Below are positions 18,094 through 27,532 of a stretch of DNA of 35,278 bases, in pieces. The first letter of the stretch is position 1, and each line of letters begins with the position of its first letter. The DNA is from an uncultured Lachnospiraceae bacterium (lineage in GTDB: Bacteria; Bacillota_A; Clostridia; Lachnospirales; Lachnospiraceae): contig CANOBT010000049.1 of the NCBI GenBank assembly GCA_947564305.1, positions 1-35,278 on the forward strand. The letters run 5' to 3'. The notes under the pieces were generated by a model. It was given only the letters and a program-made list of their open reading frames with translations. It had not been told where the DNA came from and did not search any database. The translations under genes were made by a program, and so were the position numbers.

Positions 18094-19551
18094 TTAGTCT
18101 TTAGATTTCTTTATCTCTTCTTCAGCCACCAATGCATTTTTTAATGCCTCTAACTCCTCAGACTTATCAAATCCCTCTGTAGATTCTGCCCTGGTCATAA
18201 TCCGCAGTGTCATCAAGATTAGTTTAATATCCAAAAATATAGAATAGTTCTCTATATAAGTTAAATCTAATCTTATTTTATCGTACGCACTTGTATTATA
18301 TTTTCCATAGATTTGGGCATACCCCGTCAATCCGCCTTTGACTTTTGTTCTATAAATAAATTCTGGAATCTCCTTGGCATATTTGTCCATATGCTCCACA
18401 CGTTCTGGTCTTGGACCTACAATGCTCATATCACCTTTTATAATATTGAATATTTGTGGAAGTTCATCAATTCTTGTAGCCCTGATTATCCGTCCAACCT
18501 TCGTAATCCTTGGGTCATAATTTGTTGCCGGAATTGATTCTCCCTCTTTTTCAGCGTCCACCACCATACTTCGGAATTTTAAAATATTAAACTCTTTTCC
18601 ATCCTTTGTTACACGCCTTTGTTTATAAAATATCGGACCACCATCCTCGGCTTTAATTGCAACAGACACAGACAATACAATAAATATACTGGGGAGCAGG
18701 GCAATAAAACAAAGAAATAAATCCAATATACGCTTAACTATTCGCTGTGCCAAAGTCAGCCCCGTTCCCTTAGACAATAGCAGGGGAGTATCAAATAAGG
18801 TAATCTCCTTTGCCCCTCTTATAATGATATCCGAAATCTTTGGAACAACATATGTACGTACTTCATTTTGATAACAATATTTTAAGATATCATTCCGTAT
18901 CTGACCTGGTACATCATTAATAATGACTGCATCGTGCGTATCTATCTCTCTCTCTATTGCTTCATAGCCCTGGTCTACGCTGATAATCTTTGTAATATGA
19001 TATTTATCTGGGCGCGCATCTATTTTAAATTTCAAATTTACTGCATTGTCATTATCATAAATCATTACCATATTTCTTGGTATATAATGACTATGGTAAA
19101 TAGCTGTATATATATATACAAAAATCAAAACAACTACAAAATCAATACCAGTCAAAAGAAACATAGGCATGGGAGACAACATTCCGTTGGCAATCAAACA
19201 TAATTGGAAATAAGTCACAAAATGTATAATACACACGGCTATCCATTGTGATATTACCACATCTCCTAACTTAAGATGTCCAAACTGAAAGCAGTCACAC
19301 AAATAAAAAATAACAAATATCAGAATAATGTATACCCCTGCTAAAACAAACTTTCCTCTTCCAAAATATGGAGGAAAATCATCTGTTCTGTAGTATGTGC
19401 GCCAAACCAGATAGTATATAAGAGTAAGAACCATGATTTCAAGTATACCTTCCAGTTTCCTGATAATATGTTTTATTTCATCAAATGTTCTTCTATGTCG
19501 ATTTTTCGCCCCATTCCCATGCATATCATAATTCTTTTTATCTGAAAGCAT
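18094..19551 (-). CDS. Exopolysaccharide initiating phosphoglycosyltransferase (WbaP/CpsE type)
   Basis: About 485 residues from the ATG at 19551, which has GGAGG eight bases upstream; an in-frame TTG five codons earlier overlaps that site and is rejected. Four N-terminal membrane helices (about residues 35-145) and a soluble Rossmann-like linker precede the catalytic domain: VKRILDLFLCFIALLPSIFI, GPIFYKQRRVTKDG, FNILKFRSM, IRATRIDELPQIFNIIKGDM (catalytic Asp-Glu) and GPRPERVEHMDKY. It transfers a sugar-1-phosphate (often Gal, Glc or HexNAc in this group) to undecaprenyl phosphate. It is the first gene after the best promoter of the window and appears to open the left module. Confidence 0.95.
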   Translation of the reverse strand: MLSDKKNYDMHGNGAKNRHRRTFDEIKHIIRKLEGILEIMVLTLIYYLVWRTYYRTDDFPPYFGRGKFVLAGVYIILIFVIFYLCDCFQFGHLKLGDVVISQWIAVCIIHFVTYFQLCLIANGMLSPMPMFLLTGIDFVVVLIFVYIYTAIYHSHYIPRNMVMIYDNDNAVNLKFKIDARPDKYHITKIISVDQGYEAIEREIDTHDAVIINDVPGQIRNDILKYCYQNEVRTYVVPKISDIIIRGAKEITLFDTPLLLSKGTGLTLAQRIVKRILDLFLCFIALLPSIFIVLSVSVAIKAEDGGPIFYKQRRVTKDGKEFNILKFRSMVVDAEKEGESIPATNYDPRITKVGRIIRATRIDELPQIFNIIKGDMSIVGPRPERVEHMDKYAKEIPEFIYRTKVKGGLTGYAQIYGKYNTSAYDKIRLDLTYIENYSIFLDIKLILMTLRIMTRAESTEGFDKSEELEALKNALVAEEEIKKSKD

Positions 19552-19593
19552 CTTCGAGTCCTCCAAAATTCATCCTAATAAAATGCACTGTCT

Positions 19594-19623
19594 ATTTTAC
19601 ACTTTACCAAAAGACTCTGTCAA
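19594..19623 (-). promoter_or_regulatory. Sigma-A type promoter of the left polysaccharide module
   Basis: On the minus strand TTGACA (19618-19623) is a perfect -35 box, followed after 18 bases by TAAAAT (19594-19599), one base from consensus and preceded by TG. The predicted start of transcription near 19587 leaves a leader of about 36 bases containing the GGAGG site of the initiating transferase gene. No leader hairpin is visible. It lies in the 120-base gap after manA, which otherwise holds no gene and no clear terminator. Confidence 0.7.
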
Positions 19624-19686
19624 TGTCTAATATTGGAAACCAAAATAACTGCCCCAAAATAGAATTTTTCTGGTCATTCTTCTAAA

Positions 19687-20682
19687 TCAGCAGCCTATAT
19701 ATAACATCTGTGCTCTTCCATGCAATTTCAAAGGTATGGAATCAGCCGGAATAAAAATACAATCCCCTTTAATAAAATTAACCATCGTATTTTCGCCAAA
19801 CAAAACTCCGCATCCATCTGTACACAGCAAGACACGAAAACTATTGCTTTCTGTCTGAATATCAGCCATATTTCTGTATCTCTCTGTATTTAATAACAAA
19901 CGTTCTACTTGAAAATAATTACATCTGCACAACATTTCCATGGCATATCCATTTCTATACTTTAAAACACGCATTGGCTGCCTTGGGATACCGGTGCTTT
20001 TTAACTCTGCTACATCAAGTGCTTTGTCTATATGCAGCTCTCTCTTATTTCCATTCTTATCTATACGGTTGTAGTCATATAATCTATAGGTTAAATTTGA
20101 ATTTTCCTGGATTTCGGCGATAACAATTCCCTCACCTATGGCATGTACCGTGCCGGCATTGACTAGAAATGCATCATCTTTCTCTACAGGAACATACTGC
20201 AGATAGTTCTCTATCTTTCCGTTTTTAATTGACTTCTTCAGTTGCTCCTTACTTATTTCTTTACGAAATCCATAAATAAGCCTTGCCCCCTTATCAGCAT
20301 GAAGCACATACCACATTTCTGTTTTTCCCAGGTGCCCGCCCTCATTAACCTTTGCATATTCATCATTTGGATGTACTTGTACCGACAAATCTTTTTTTGC
20401 ATCTATCAGTTTTACTAAAATCGGGAATTCTTTTCTCCTCTTTACATTTGATCCCAAATATTCCGGATGAGACTTCAACACTTCCCCCAACATCTGTCCT
20501 CTAAATTCTCCGCTTGCTACAACACTCTGTCCATCTGCATGTGTAGAACATTCCCAGGTTTCAGCAAGCGGTTCTATTTCCATATCTTTTCCATACTCAT
20601 CTTTCAGCTTTCTTCCCCCCCATAAATAATCCTTTGCAGAGGGTGAAAGCAGGAACGGTTTGTGCATACTTGTTTCACCCAT
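19687..20682 (-). CDS. manA: Mannose-6-phosphate isomerase, class I
   Basis: About 331 residues, the short form common in Firmicutes. It interconverts fructose-6-P and mannose-6-P, feeding GDP-mannose. Visible motifs are KDYLWGGRKL, ETWECSTHADG, the zinc-site strand DLSVQVHPNDEYA (Gln and His ligands), KTEMWYVLHA and NAGTVHAIGEGIVIAEIQENS. Several starts are possible: ATG at 20682 overlaps the manC stop (TGATG), and ATG at 20667 (MHKPFLLSP) matches the usual family start. Coupling to manC is clear in either case. The call is firm. Confidence 0.94.
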   Translation of the reverse strand: MGETSMHKPFLLSPSAKDYLWGGRKLKDEYGKDMEIEPLAETWECSTHADGQSVVASGEFRGQMLGEVLKSHPEYLGSNVKRRKEFPILVKLIDAKKDLSVQVHPNDEYAKVNEGGHLGKTEMWYVLHADKGARLIYGFRKEISKEQLKKSIKNGKIENYLQYVPVEKDDAFLVNAGTVHAIGEGIVIAEIQENSNLTYRLYDYNRIDKNGNKRELHIDKALDVAELKSTGIPRQPMRVLKYRNGYAMEMLCRCNYFQVERLLLNTERYRNMADIQTESNSFRVLLCTDGCGVLFGENTMVNFIKGDCIFIPADSIPLKLHGRAQMLYIGC

Positions 20683-22004
20683 CACCATGCATCGCCAATT
20701 TCATACTTATTTTTATCCTGAACCGATATTTCCCGCCCTATCTGTACCTCTATCAATTTGAGTTCTGTATCCGCAATCACAGTATGTCTACATCCCGCCT
20801 GCATTGTTACCACATCACCGACACTGATTGGCTGCATCATACCATCTACTATGGTCCTGCCTTTACCACTAATGACTGTCCATACTTCATCCCGCCTGTT
20901 ATGGCTATGGTAATTCATAGAGTGCCCCTGGTTTAGAGTTACTTTTATTGTCATACTCTCATCCTCCACATCAATAACCCTAAAACTTCCCCATGATTTC
21001 TCTGCAAACATCACTTGCTGATGTAGTTCATCAACGATTGGTTTGATATATGAACTCTGCTCTTTATCTGATACTAAAATACCTTCTGCGGAGGCACCAA
21101 TCACAATATTGTTTAATCCCATAGCAATGATTGGCACGTCGAGTTCATTAAGGATATGAACATTATAACATTTATCATTCATTTTTACATTGCCAACAGA
21201 GGATTCATCCATTGCCTCCGTTAATGTGTTCCAAGTACCAATATCTTTCCATGTTCCGCCAAATCGTAATACTTGAATATGCCTTTCCTTTTCCACTACG
21301 GCATAATCAAAGGAAATCTTTGGAAGTGTATGGTAATTCGCATACAAATCCTCATAGTTGTCAATTCCTGTCAATTCCTCCACTTTATCCAACATATATC
21401 TTAATTTATAGGCAAAAATCCCCCCATTCCACAATGCTCCCTGTGAAATATATTCCTTTGCTTTCTGCATTTCTGGTTTTTCTTGGAAATTCAATACAGA
21501 TGACACATATTCTGCACTCTCTGGGACAATATATCCGTATTTCTCACTTGGATATGTAGGTTCTATTCCCATAAGAATCAAATTTGCCTCACCTTTATCT
21601 ACCTGCTCGGATAATTTTTTAAGCATTTTAAAATAGTCTGTCTCCACATAAGGATCCACTGGACAAACTACTACAGATTCCTCTGGATCAATACATTTTA
21701 TATCAGCCAGATAAGCCGTTGCTAATGCAATTGCAGGAAATGTATCCCGTCTGCAAGGTTCGACACTGATATCAACATCATTACCCAACTGATTATATAT
21801 TGCAGATGCCTGAGTTCTGGATGTAGCTATCGTTACTGTTGCATTAGAATCAGCATCCTTTATCTGACGGTAGATACGCTGAACCATAGATTCATACGCC
21901 CCATCATCTGTTTTAAATATCTTTATAAACTGTTTTGATCTTACATCATTCGAAAGAGGCCACAGCCGCCTGCCTGAGCCTCCTGATAATAATATTAAAT
22001 TCAT
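20682..22004 (-). CDS. manC: Mannose-1-phosphate guanylyltransferase with C-terminal cupin domain
   Basis: 440 residues with two domains. Residues 1 to about 290 form a nucleotidyltransferase with GGSGRRLWPLS (8-18) and KQF at the start, and NFQEKPEMQKAKEY later. Residues from about 330 form the cupin seen in ManC/CpsB and type II phosphomannose isomerases (MNYHSHNRRDEVWTVISG). It makes GDP-mannose from GTP and mannose-1-P. A dedicated manA is adjacent, so the cupin may not be needed for isomerase activity. No phosphomannomutase is present in the window, so that step must be supplied elsewhere. A 77-base gap to fcl shows no promoter. Confidence 0.94.
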   Translation of the reverse strand: MNLILLSGGSGRRLWPLSNDVRSKQFIKIFKTDDGAYESMVQRIYRQIKDADSNATVTIATSRTQASAIYNQLGNDVDISVEPCRRDTFPAIALATAYLADIKCIDPEESVVVCPVDPYVETDYFKMLKKLSEQVDKGEANLILMGIEPTYPSEKYGYIVPESAEYVSSVLNFQEKPEMQKAKEYISQGALWNGGIFAYKLRYMLDKVEELTGIDNYEDLYANYHTLPKISFDYAVVEKERHIQVLRFGGTWKDIGTWNTLTEAMDESSVGNVKMNDKCYNVHILNELDVPIIAMGLNNIVIGASAEGILVSDKEQSSYIKPIVDELHQQVMFAEKSWGSFRVIDVEDESMTIKVTLNQGHSMNYHSHNRRDEVWTVISGKGRTIVDGMMQPISVGDVVTMQAGCRHTVIADTELKLIEVQIGREISVQDKNKYEIGDAW

Positions 22005-22081
22005 TATTCTTTCTGCCTTCCAAAACTATATGCAAATTTAGATTCCCTGGTTAATTGAATTTTTCTGGAATAGCCCACAGG

Positions 22082-23026
22082 CTACACTTCTTTCCTGTTT
22101 TCAGGATTATTTAAAAAATCTTCATACGACAGTCTTATTCCTTCTTCAAGTTCCGTTTTATATGTCCAACCAAGAGTTTTCGCTTTACTGACATCCAACA
22201 GCTTGCGCGGTGTTCCGTTCGGCTTACTTGTATCCCAACGTATTTCTCCTTGATACCCTATAACTGAAGCCACCAATTCCGTCAATTCCTTTATTGATAA
22301 TTCCTTACCGGTTCCACCATTCACTGTTTCATCACCGCTATAATGATTCATAAGAAAAACGCAAAGGTTTGCCAGGTCGTCCACATACAGAAATTCTCTC
22401 AAAGCACTCCCATCCCCCCAACAGGTAACATAAGGTGCATTTTTTATTTTTGCCTCATGGAATCTCCGGATTAATGCAGGTAGTACATGACTGTTTGTTA
22501 CATGATAATTATCATTCGGTCCATAGAGGTTGGTAGGCATAACTGAAATAAAATCTGTTCCATACTGTCTGTTCAAATATGCACAATATTTCAGCCCACT
22601 GATTTTCGCTAATGCATAAGCCTCATTCGTTTTTTCTAACTCCGACGTCAAAAGACAGTTTTCACGCATTGGCTGTGGAGCAAGACGAGGATAAATACAC
22701 GATGAACCTAAAAATTCCAACTTTTTACATCCACACTTCCATGCAGAATGAATCACATTCATCTCCATCATCATGTTTTCATACATAAAATCAGCGGGAG
22801 ACTCAGCATTTGCTATAATACCACCGACCTTTCCTGCCGGATGAAAAACATAGTCTGGTTTTTCATCTTCAAAAAATCTCTCCACTTCTTTCTGACGTGT
22901 CAGATCCAGCTCCCTATGAGTCCTCTTGATGATATTTGTATACCCTTGCCGCTCTAGTTCCCGCACAATAGCAGAACCGACCATACCTCTGTGACCAGCA
23001 ACATATATTCTTGCTCCCTTTTCCAT
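22082..23026 (-). CDS. fcl: GDP-L-fucose synthase
   Basis: 314 residues, a typical Fcl/Wca[15 protein letters not shown] binds [21 protein letters not shown] and [13 protein letters not shown] carry the Ser-Tyr-Lys catalytic set, and [12 protein letters not shown] and [15 protein letters not shown] are family signatures. It epimerises C3 and C5 of GDP-4-keto-6-deoxymannose and reduces it to GDP-L-fucose. AGGAG lies seven bases before the ATG and the gene follows gmd by 15 bases. Together gmd, fcl, manC and manA form a continuous GDP-L-fucose supply set. Confidence 0.96.
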   Translation of the reverse strand: MEKGARIYVAGHRGMVGSAIVRELERQGYTNIIKRTHRELDLTRQKEVERFFEDEKPDYVFHPAGKVGGIIANAESPADFMYENMMMEMNVIHSAWKCGCKKLEFLGSSCIYPRLAPQPMRENCLLTSELEKTNEAYALAKISGLKYCAYLNRQYGTDFISVMPTNLYGPNDNYHVTNSHVLPALIRRFHEAKIKNAPYVTCWGDGSALREFLYVDDLANLCVFLMNHYSGDETVNGGTGKELSIKELTELVASVIGYQGEIRWDTSKPNGTPRKLLDVSKAKTLGWTYKTELEEGIRLSYEDFLNNPENRKEV

Positions 23027-23041
23027 CTTTTTACTCCTATC

Positions 23042-24088
23042 TCACGATATAATATTCGTATATTCATTAGCAACTTTATTCATATCATGTTCTACCATAA
23101 TTTTAACAAGCTCTTCAAAACTAGTCTTCTGCGGATTCCATCCCAGTTCTTCCTTTGCTTTTGCCGGATTGCCCAAAAGATTCACAACATCCGTTGGCCT
23201 GTAAAAGTCTTTTGATACCTCCACAACCACTTTTCCGGTCCTCTTATCAATTCCTTTCTCCTCAACGCCCTCGCCCATAAATTCCAATTCAATTCCTGCA
23301 TACTGAAAAGCCAATGTACAAAATTCACGCACTGAGTGCTGTACCCCTGTTGCAACAACATAATCATCCGGTTTTTTATTTTGAAGAATTAACCACATAC
23401 ATTCTACATAATCTTTTGCATATCCCCAGTCACGAAGTGACGAAAGATTCCCTAAGTATAATTTTTCCTGTTTACCCTGTGCAATACGGCTTGCTGCAAG
23501 GGTAATTTTCCGCGTCACAAATGATTCTCCCCGTCGCTCTGACTCATGGTTAAAAAGGATACCAGAACAACAGAACATATGGTATGCCTCCCGATATTCT
23601 TTTGTAATCCAAAATCCGTACTGCTTTGCTACCGCATAAGGAGAGTATGGGTGAAACGGTGTGGTTTCGGATTGAGGTACCTGTTCAACTTTGCCATAAA
23701 GTTCAGATGTAGATGCCTGATAAATCCTGCAGGAATTTGTCAGACCACAAATCCTAACCGCTTCCAAGATGCGTAATACACCTACTGCATCGACATCTGC
23801 AGTATATTCTGGAACATCAAAGCTCACTTGCACATGGCTTTGCGCCGCAAGATTGTAAATCTCATCAGGACGTACTCTCCCCACAATTTGAACCATACTT
23901 AAAGAATCTGCCAAATCCCCATAATGTAAGTGAAAATCAGACCGATTTTCCAGATGTGCCGTCCGCTCCCTATAATCAACAGACGAGCGTCGTATTATCC
24001 CATGTACTTCATAACCTTTTTCTAATAAAAACTCAGCTAAAAATGAACCATCCTGACCGGTAATTCCGGTAATCAATGCTTTTTTCAT
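23042..24088 (-). CDS. gmd: GDP-mannose 4,6-dehydratase
   Basis: 348 residues, a standard Gmd. The opening [20 protein letters not shown] is the NADP site, IIRRSS is the Gmd-specific loop, [15 protein letters not shown] and [12 protein letters not shown] hold the Thr-Glu-Tyr-Lys catalytic residues, and [19 protein letters not shown] is diagnostic. It forms GDP-4-keto-6-deoxy-D-mannose, the substrate of Fcl next door. Its ATG abuts the stop of the PseG-like gene with no gap, and GGAGG lies 11 bases upstream inside that gene. Confidence 0.97.
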   Translation of the reverse strand: MKKALITGITGQDGSFLAEFLLEKGYEVHGIIRRSSVDYRERTAHLENRSDFHLHYGDLADSLSMVQIVGRVRPDEIYNLAAQSHVQVSFDVPEYTADVDAVGVLRILEAVRICGLTNSCRIYQASTSELYGKVEQVPQSETTPFHPYSPYAVAKQYGFWITKEYREAYHMFCCSGILFNHESERRGESFVTRKITLAASRIAQGKQEKLYLGNLSSLRDWGYAKDYVECMWLILQNKKPDDYVVATGVQHSVREFCTLAFQYAGIELEFMGEGVEEKGIDKRTGKVVVEVSKDFYRPTDVVNLLGNPAKAKEELGWNPQKTSFEELVKIMVEHDMNKVANEYTNIIS

Positions 24089-25150
24089 TTAAGACATTAC
24101 CTCCATAATTAATCTCTTTGCTCCATTTCCATCAATAATAGACCGTTGGATTTTTGATATCCTGGTACGTTCATCAAAATCCTGCGCCAAATCCACAGCG
24201 CTTGTTATCAATTTCTCAGACAATTCAGGAACTCCAATCCTTCTAACATCACCAATAGAATGCATGATATTACGTGTGCAAAACCCTTCTGCCCCAAGAG
24301 CCTGGTTATCTGCAAGAACATATGTAACCGTCGGAGTTTGTGTTGCGCATAATTCATAAAGAGTGGATCCGGCTGCGGAAACAGCCACATCTGCTTGCTG
24401 CATTAAACTACTCATATTTTTAACATTAGTATGTAAAAAAATATGAGTATCAGAATTTACAATCTTTTCAATTTCTGCCCTGTCGTCATTAAGTCCCCCA
24501 ATGATAAAATGAAAATAGAACTGATCAAATCGTTCTTTAGGTCCGACAATGAGTTCAGCAATACTTTTTGATATATGTTCTGGATCCGAACCACCAGTTG
24601 AAATCAAAATATTTTCAGCTTTTCTTTTTACAACTCTTTCGGACAGTCCCTGAAATTCCGCTCTAAGCGGGGCATAACCTGTCCCAAGTAAAAACCGGGG
24701 TTCTGGATATCCGCTGGCTCGATACAATTCTTTATAATACTCTTTCCTATCCGGTCCATAAATATTATAATTAATAAGTATATCACAAGGGTAAGCAAAT
24801 GAACAGACATCATCAATATAAACAAGTATGCATCCTATCTCCCGACAGTACTCCCAAAGCGTATTTAGATAAAATTCTGTCACATAATAAGAATCAACAA
24901 ATAATACTGAAGGATAAACAGTATTTATCAACTCCCTCATCTGCTCTAATTCAGACGACAGGTTTCTATAATCTGTATGGAAAATACTGTTTTCATGACC
25001 ATGTTCGTGTATTGTAGGATACACACCTTCATCCGCAGTAACAAATAAACAATGCTCTCCTAAAATCTTACCTGCTTCTGCAATGGAGAGGCAACGCATA
25101 ATATGGCCAGAACCAATATCACTGTTTCCGTCTGCACGAAATATGATCAT
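24089..25150 (-). CDS. pseG: PseG-like nucleotide-sugar hydrolase (GT-B fold)
   Basis: 353 residues. The N terminus FRADGNSDIGSGHIMRCLSIA carries the conserved His16 of PseG, the UDP-2,4-diacetamido-2,4,6-trideoxy-altrose hydrolase of pseudaminic acid synthesis. ISTGGSDPEH (about 184-193) and VSAAGSTLYELCAT (about 257-270) are the nucleotide-binding signatures of the MurG-like C-terminal half. None of pseB, pseC, pseH, pseI or pseF is in the window, so the true substrate may be another UDP- or dTDP-amino sugar, or it may be a glycosyltransferase. It overlaps the acyltransferase gene by 32 bases, with GGGGG nine bases before its ATG. Confidence 0.8.
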   Translation of the reverse strand: MIIFRADGNSDIGSGHIMRCLSIAEAGKILGEHCLFVTADEGVYPTIHEHGHENSIFHTDYRNLSSELEQMRELINTVYPSVLFVDSYYVTEFYLNTLWEYCREIGCILVYIDDVCSFAYPCDILINYNIYGPDRKEYYKELYRASGYPEPRFLLGTGYAPLRAEFQGLSERVVKRKAENILISTGGSDPEHISKSIAELIVGPKERFDQFYFHFIIGGLNDDRAEIEKIVNSDTHIFLHTNVKNMSSLMQQADVAVSAAGSTLYELCATQTPTVTYVLADNQALGAEGFCTRNIMHSIGDVRRIGVPELSEKLITSAVDLAQDFDERTRISKIQRSIIDGNGAKRLIMEVMS

Positions 25151-26225
25151 AATCTATTGCCCCCTTTATTAAAATAAATTTTTTTGTCATCGGAACCTCA
25201 AGAAAACGATACGATAAAAATCCTACTCCCCATAAAATAACTAATAATCCTATCATTGCATATAAATTAAGACAATATTTAATAATAAATTCTGGCAGAA
25301 AATAATATATTCTCATAACTACCGCATGCCATATATACACCCCAAAGGAACGTTGAGATAACATTGTCCAAATACTTTTTTCTGTAATGGCAAAAAGGTT
25401 GGCTTTGCGTAAGATTAAAATCAAGAAAGGCCATAAAAAAAACGTAGTGATATATTGTATGTTTTGTGTATAGCCATGAATGATAAAGAATACTATAACT
25501 AATATTCCCAATACAGCACCTATTATTACCAATCTGCTTTTTTTATCTATACCCTGAAAAATTTTCTCGAATATCATTCCCCAGAAAAAAGCCATATATC
25601 CCCTTGCAGAATACTCATTAAAAAAAGGAAAATTTATCTTATAAGTCAAAACTCCTACTCCTGCAAAAATGGTTATAATAAACAAATACTCATAAGGAAT
25701 CTGAAGTATTTTCGACACCCATACCTCAAAATACATTACTAGGTAACACAACATCAAAACACTAATATACCACACAGGATTATTAATCATAGGATTTTCA
25801 ACCACCCATCCTGCCTGTATTCCTAAACATGCGCATATCGCCCCCCATAAATCAAATACCCTATCTTTCACCCATGTATGGTGAAGCAAATAATATGCAA
25901 CGATTCCTATAGAGTCAGCTATAACGCTGATGGACACCAAAGGCAGCAGTCTCATGGCTCTCTTAATATAAAATTCAAAGAAAGACTCCGTTGTAAGACT
26001 GCTTAGCCACCTAGATGCACAAATTCCGCTAATTATGAAAAACAATTCTACCAGATATCCAAAATAAAACTTACCTGCCCAAAAGTTTATATAAGAAAAT
26101 CTAACCCCTGTGAGTTGTTGATAATGATGAAAAACAATAAGGCATGTTGCAATGACTTTTAAAAAATCTAAGGATACATCTCTATTATTCTTAACGTCAT
26201 TCTCAAGCTTTTGTACCGTACTCAT
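25119..26225 (-). CDS. Acyltransferase 3 family membrane O-acyltransferase
   Basis: About 368 residues, with roughly ten membrane helices. Typical features are RDVSLDFLKVIATCLIVFHHYQ with the conserved His pair, VELFFIISGICASRW, PVWYISVLMLCYLVMYFE and GVYIWHAVVMRIYYF near the end. Members (OafA/WecH-like) transfer acetyl or other acyl groups to surface sugars across the membrane. The ATG at 26225 is chosen because AGGTGG lies nine bases upstream; an ATG at 26237 sits almost on that site. Either way it follows the first flippase gene closely. Confidence 0.92.
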   Translation of the reverse strand: MSTVQKLENDVKNNRDVSLDFLKVIATCLIVFHHYQQLTGVRFSYINFWAGKFYFGYLVELFFIISGICASRWLSSLTTESFFEFYIKRAMRLLPLVSISVIADSIGIVAYYLLHHTWVKDRVFDLWGAICACLGIQAGWVVENPMINNPVWYISVLMLCYLVMYFEVWVSKILQIPYEYLFIITIFAGVGVLTYKINFPFFNEYSARGYMAFFWGMIFEKIFQGIDKKSRLVIIGAVLGILVIVFFIIHGYTQNIQYITTFFLWPFLILILRKANLFAITEKSIWTMLSQRSFGVYIWHAVVMRIYYFLPEFIIKYCLNLYAMIGLLVILWGVGFLSYRFLEVPMTKKFILIKGAIDYDHISCRRKQ

Positions 26226-26251
26226 AATGCATACCACCTTTTTATGTACAC

Positions 26252-27514
26252 TTACTTTTCCTTTAATCTAGCAAACACATATATCAAAAAAATCAACATG
26301 ACAGCGCCGTTTGCTATAATATACCGCCAACAGACCCATATCATGTTTCTGTTAAATTCCAAAAATCTATTTAAAAGAAATAATAGAACAGACACAATGG
26401 AATATGTAGCCGCAATCATTCCTTGTCTCCTCATAATTGTAATCGGAACCATAAGGTAGTAAGACAATGCATAAAGAGAGCCGCCACATAATAATAATAT
26501 AAATTCCTTTCTGTATAACGTCAAATCTATTTTGTACATTAACGATAGTAATGGAAGTGCAAACCAAATACAGGCAACTAGAAATAACATAGTTATGGCA
26601 ATCACAAATATACACTGCCTTAGAATATAATGCCGAAACAATTTATATAACCTGTCGTTCCATAAATTCCCCATTTTTTTTATAAACGGCTGATATACAA
26701 ACTGATTTAATAGCGTGATAACAAACACCGGCAACATTAAATATCCAAAAACAGCCTGTATTTCTTCTGTTGCGTATGCATCAATTGCATATTTAGGCGC
26801 GTTTGCAATATACACTGTCAAACTTGTCCCAACTGCCAGTGGAAAACACTCTTTTCCAAGATACAGGATTTCAGCGCCTTCATGCAGCCTCTTTTTGTAT
26901 CCTGCTCCCCAACTCCAAGCATCTTCCTGGACTTTTGAACATTTTTTTAGTAGGAATATGATGTCTAAGCCTGCGGAAACAAGTATTCCTACAAAAAAAA
27001 CATTTTCTATTGTTACCTTAAATAATATCATTAGGCACATCAACGCAGTCACAGCGGTCTGCCTTACAGCCATTATCCATGCCCCGGTAAAAAATTGATC
27101 CTTTTGCTGAAACCATCCTAGAAATACGTCCTCTACTCCATCTAATTGTTTTAATAGAATAATCTCAAATATAATTCGTACTTTCTGGATATCATATTCC
27201 CCAACAGAAAACTTTTGCCACAAATAAACCATGCTTAAAAATACTGCCATAAGGCAGGTGGCACCTCTGTGTAGCAGATACACACGAAATGAATATTTCT
27301 CTGACAGATCCGTTACCTGAAAATTTCTGACGCCATAATTGCATATTGACAGGGCTAAATTTGCAACTGCATACCCAATAGTAATTATTCCTGCCATTCT
27401 TACAGATTGCCACCGGGAAACCACTATCAATAAAAAAGCACACTGGCAAGCTGCCACTCCGCCTCCAACAGCATTTACTATTATATCTTTTTTTTTCCTC
27501 AGCAAACTATTCAT
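26252..27514 (-). CDS. Second Wzx-like flippase / polysaccharide transport membrane protein
   Basis: 420 residues with about 12 hydrophobic helices, shorter than the 512-residue flippase of the left module. The opening (KDIIVNAVGGGVAACQCAFLLIVVSRW then AGIITIGYAVANLALSICNYGVRNFQV) is the pattern of Wzx/MATE-like oligosaccharide flippases. It sits between an ATP-grasp gene and an acyltransferase-3 gene in the right module, so it may export a different lipid-linked sugar from the main repeat. A specialised role is an inference. GGAA lies upstream of the ATG. Confidence 0.82.
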   Translation of the reverse strand: MNSLLRKKKDIIVNAVGGGVAACQCAFLLIVVSRWQSVRMAGIITIGYAVANLALSICNYGVRNFQVTDLSEKYSFRVYLLHRGATCLMAVFLSMVYLWQKFSVGEYDIQKVRIIFEIILLKQLDGVEDVFLGWFQQKDQFFTGAWIMAVRQTAVTALMCLMILFKVTIENVFFVGILVSAGLDIIFLLKKCSKVQEDAWSWGAGYKKRLHEGAEILYLGKECFPLAVGTSLTVYIANAPKYAIDAYATEEIQAVFGYLMLPVFVITLLNQFVYQPFIKKMGNLWNDRLYKLFRHYILRQCIFVIAITMLFLVACIWFALPLLSLMYKIDLTLYRKEFILLLCGGSLYALSYYLMVPITIMRRQGMIAATYSIVSVLLFLLNRFLEFNRNMIWVCWRYIIANGAVMLIFLIYVFARLKEK

Positions 27515-27532
27515 AATTAAATTCCAAGCTTA

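Noticed and set aside
19624..19686. Imperfect inverted repeat after manA as a terminator
   Set aside because: The pairing is AT-rich and broken, with no stable GC stem, so it was not called.
20615..20621. C7 run in manA as a third phase-variable tract
   Set aside because: It encodes the conserved Trp-Gly-Gly of the family, is shorter than the G9 tracts, and lacks their flanking motif.
27488..27496. A8-A9/T8-T9 runs (for example here, at 12124-12132 and at 4198-4205) as slippage sites
   Set aside because: Runs of this length are expected in AT-rich genes with Lys codons, so they carry little information alone.
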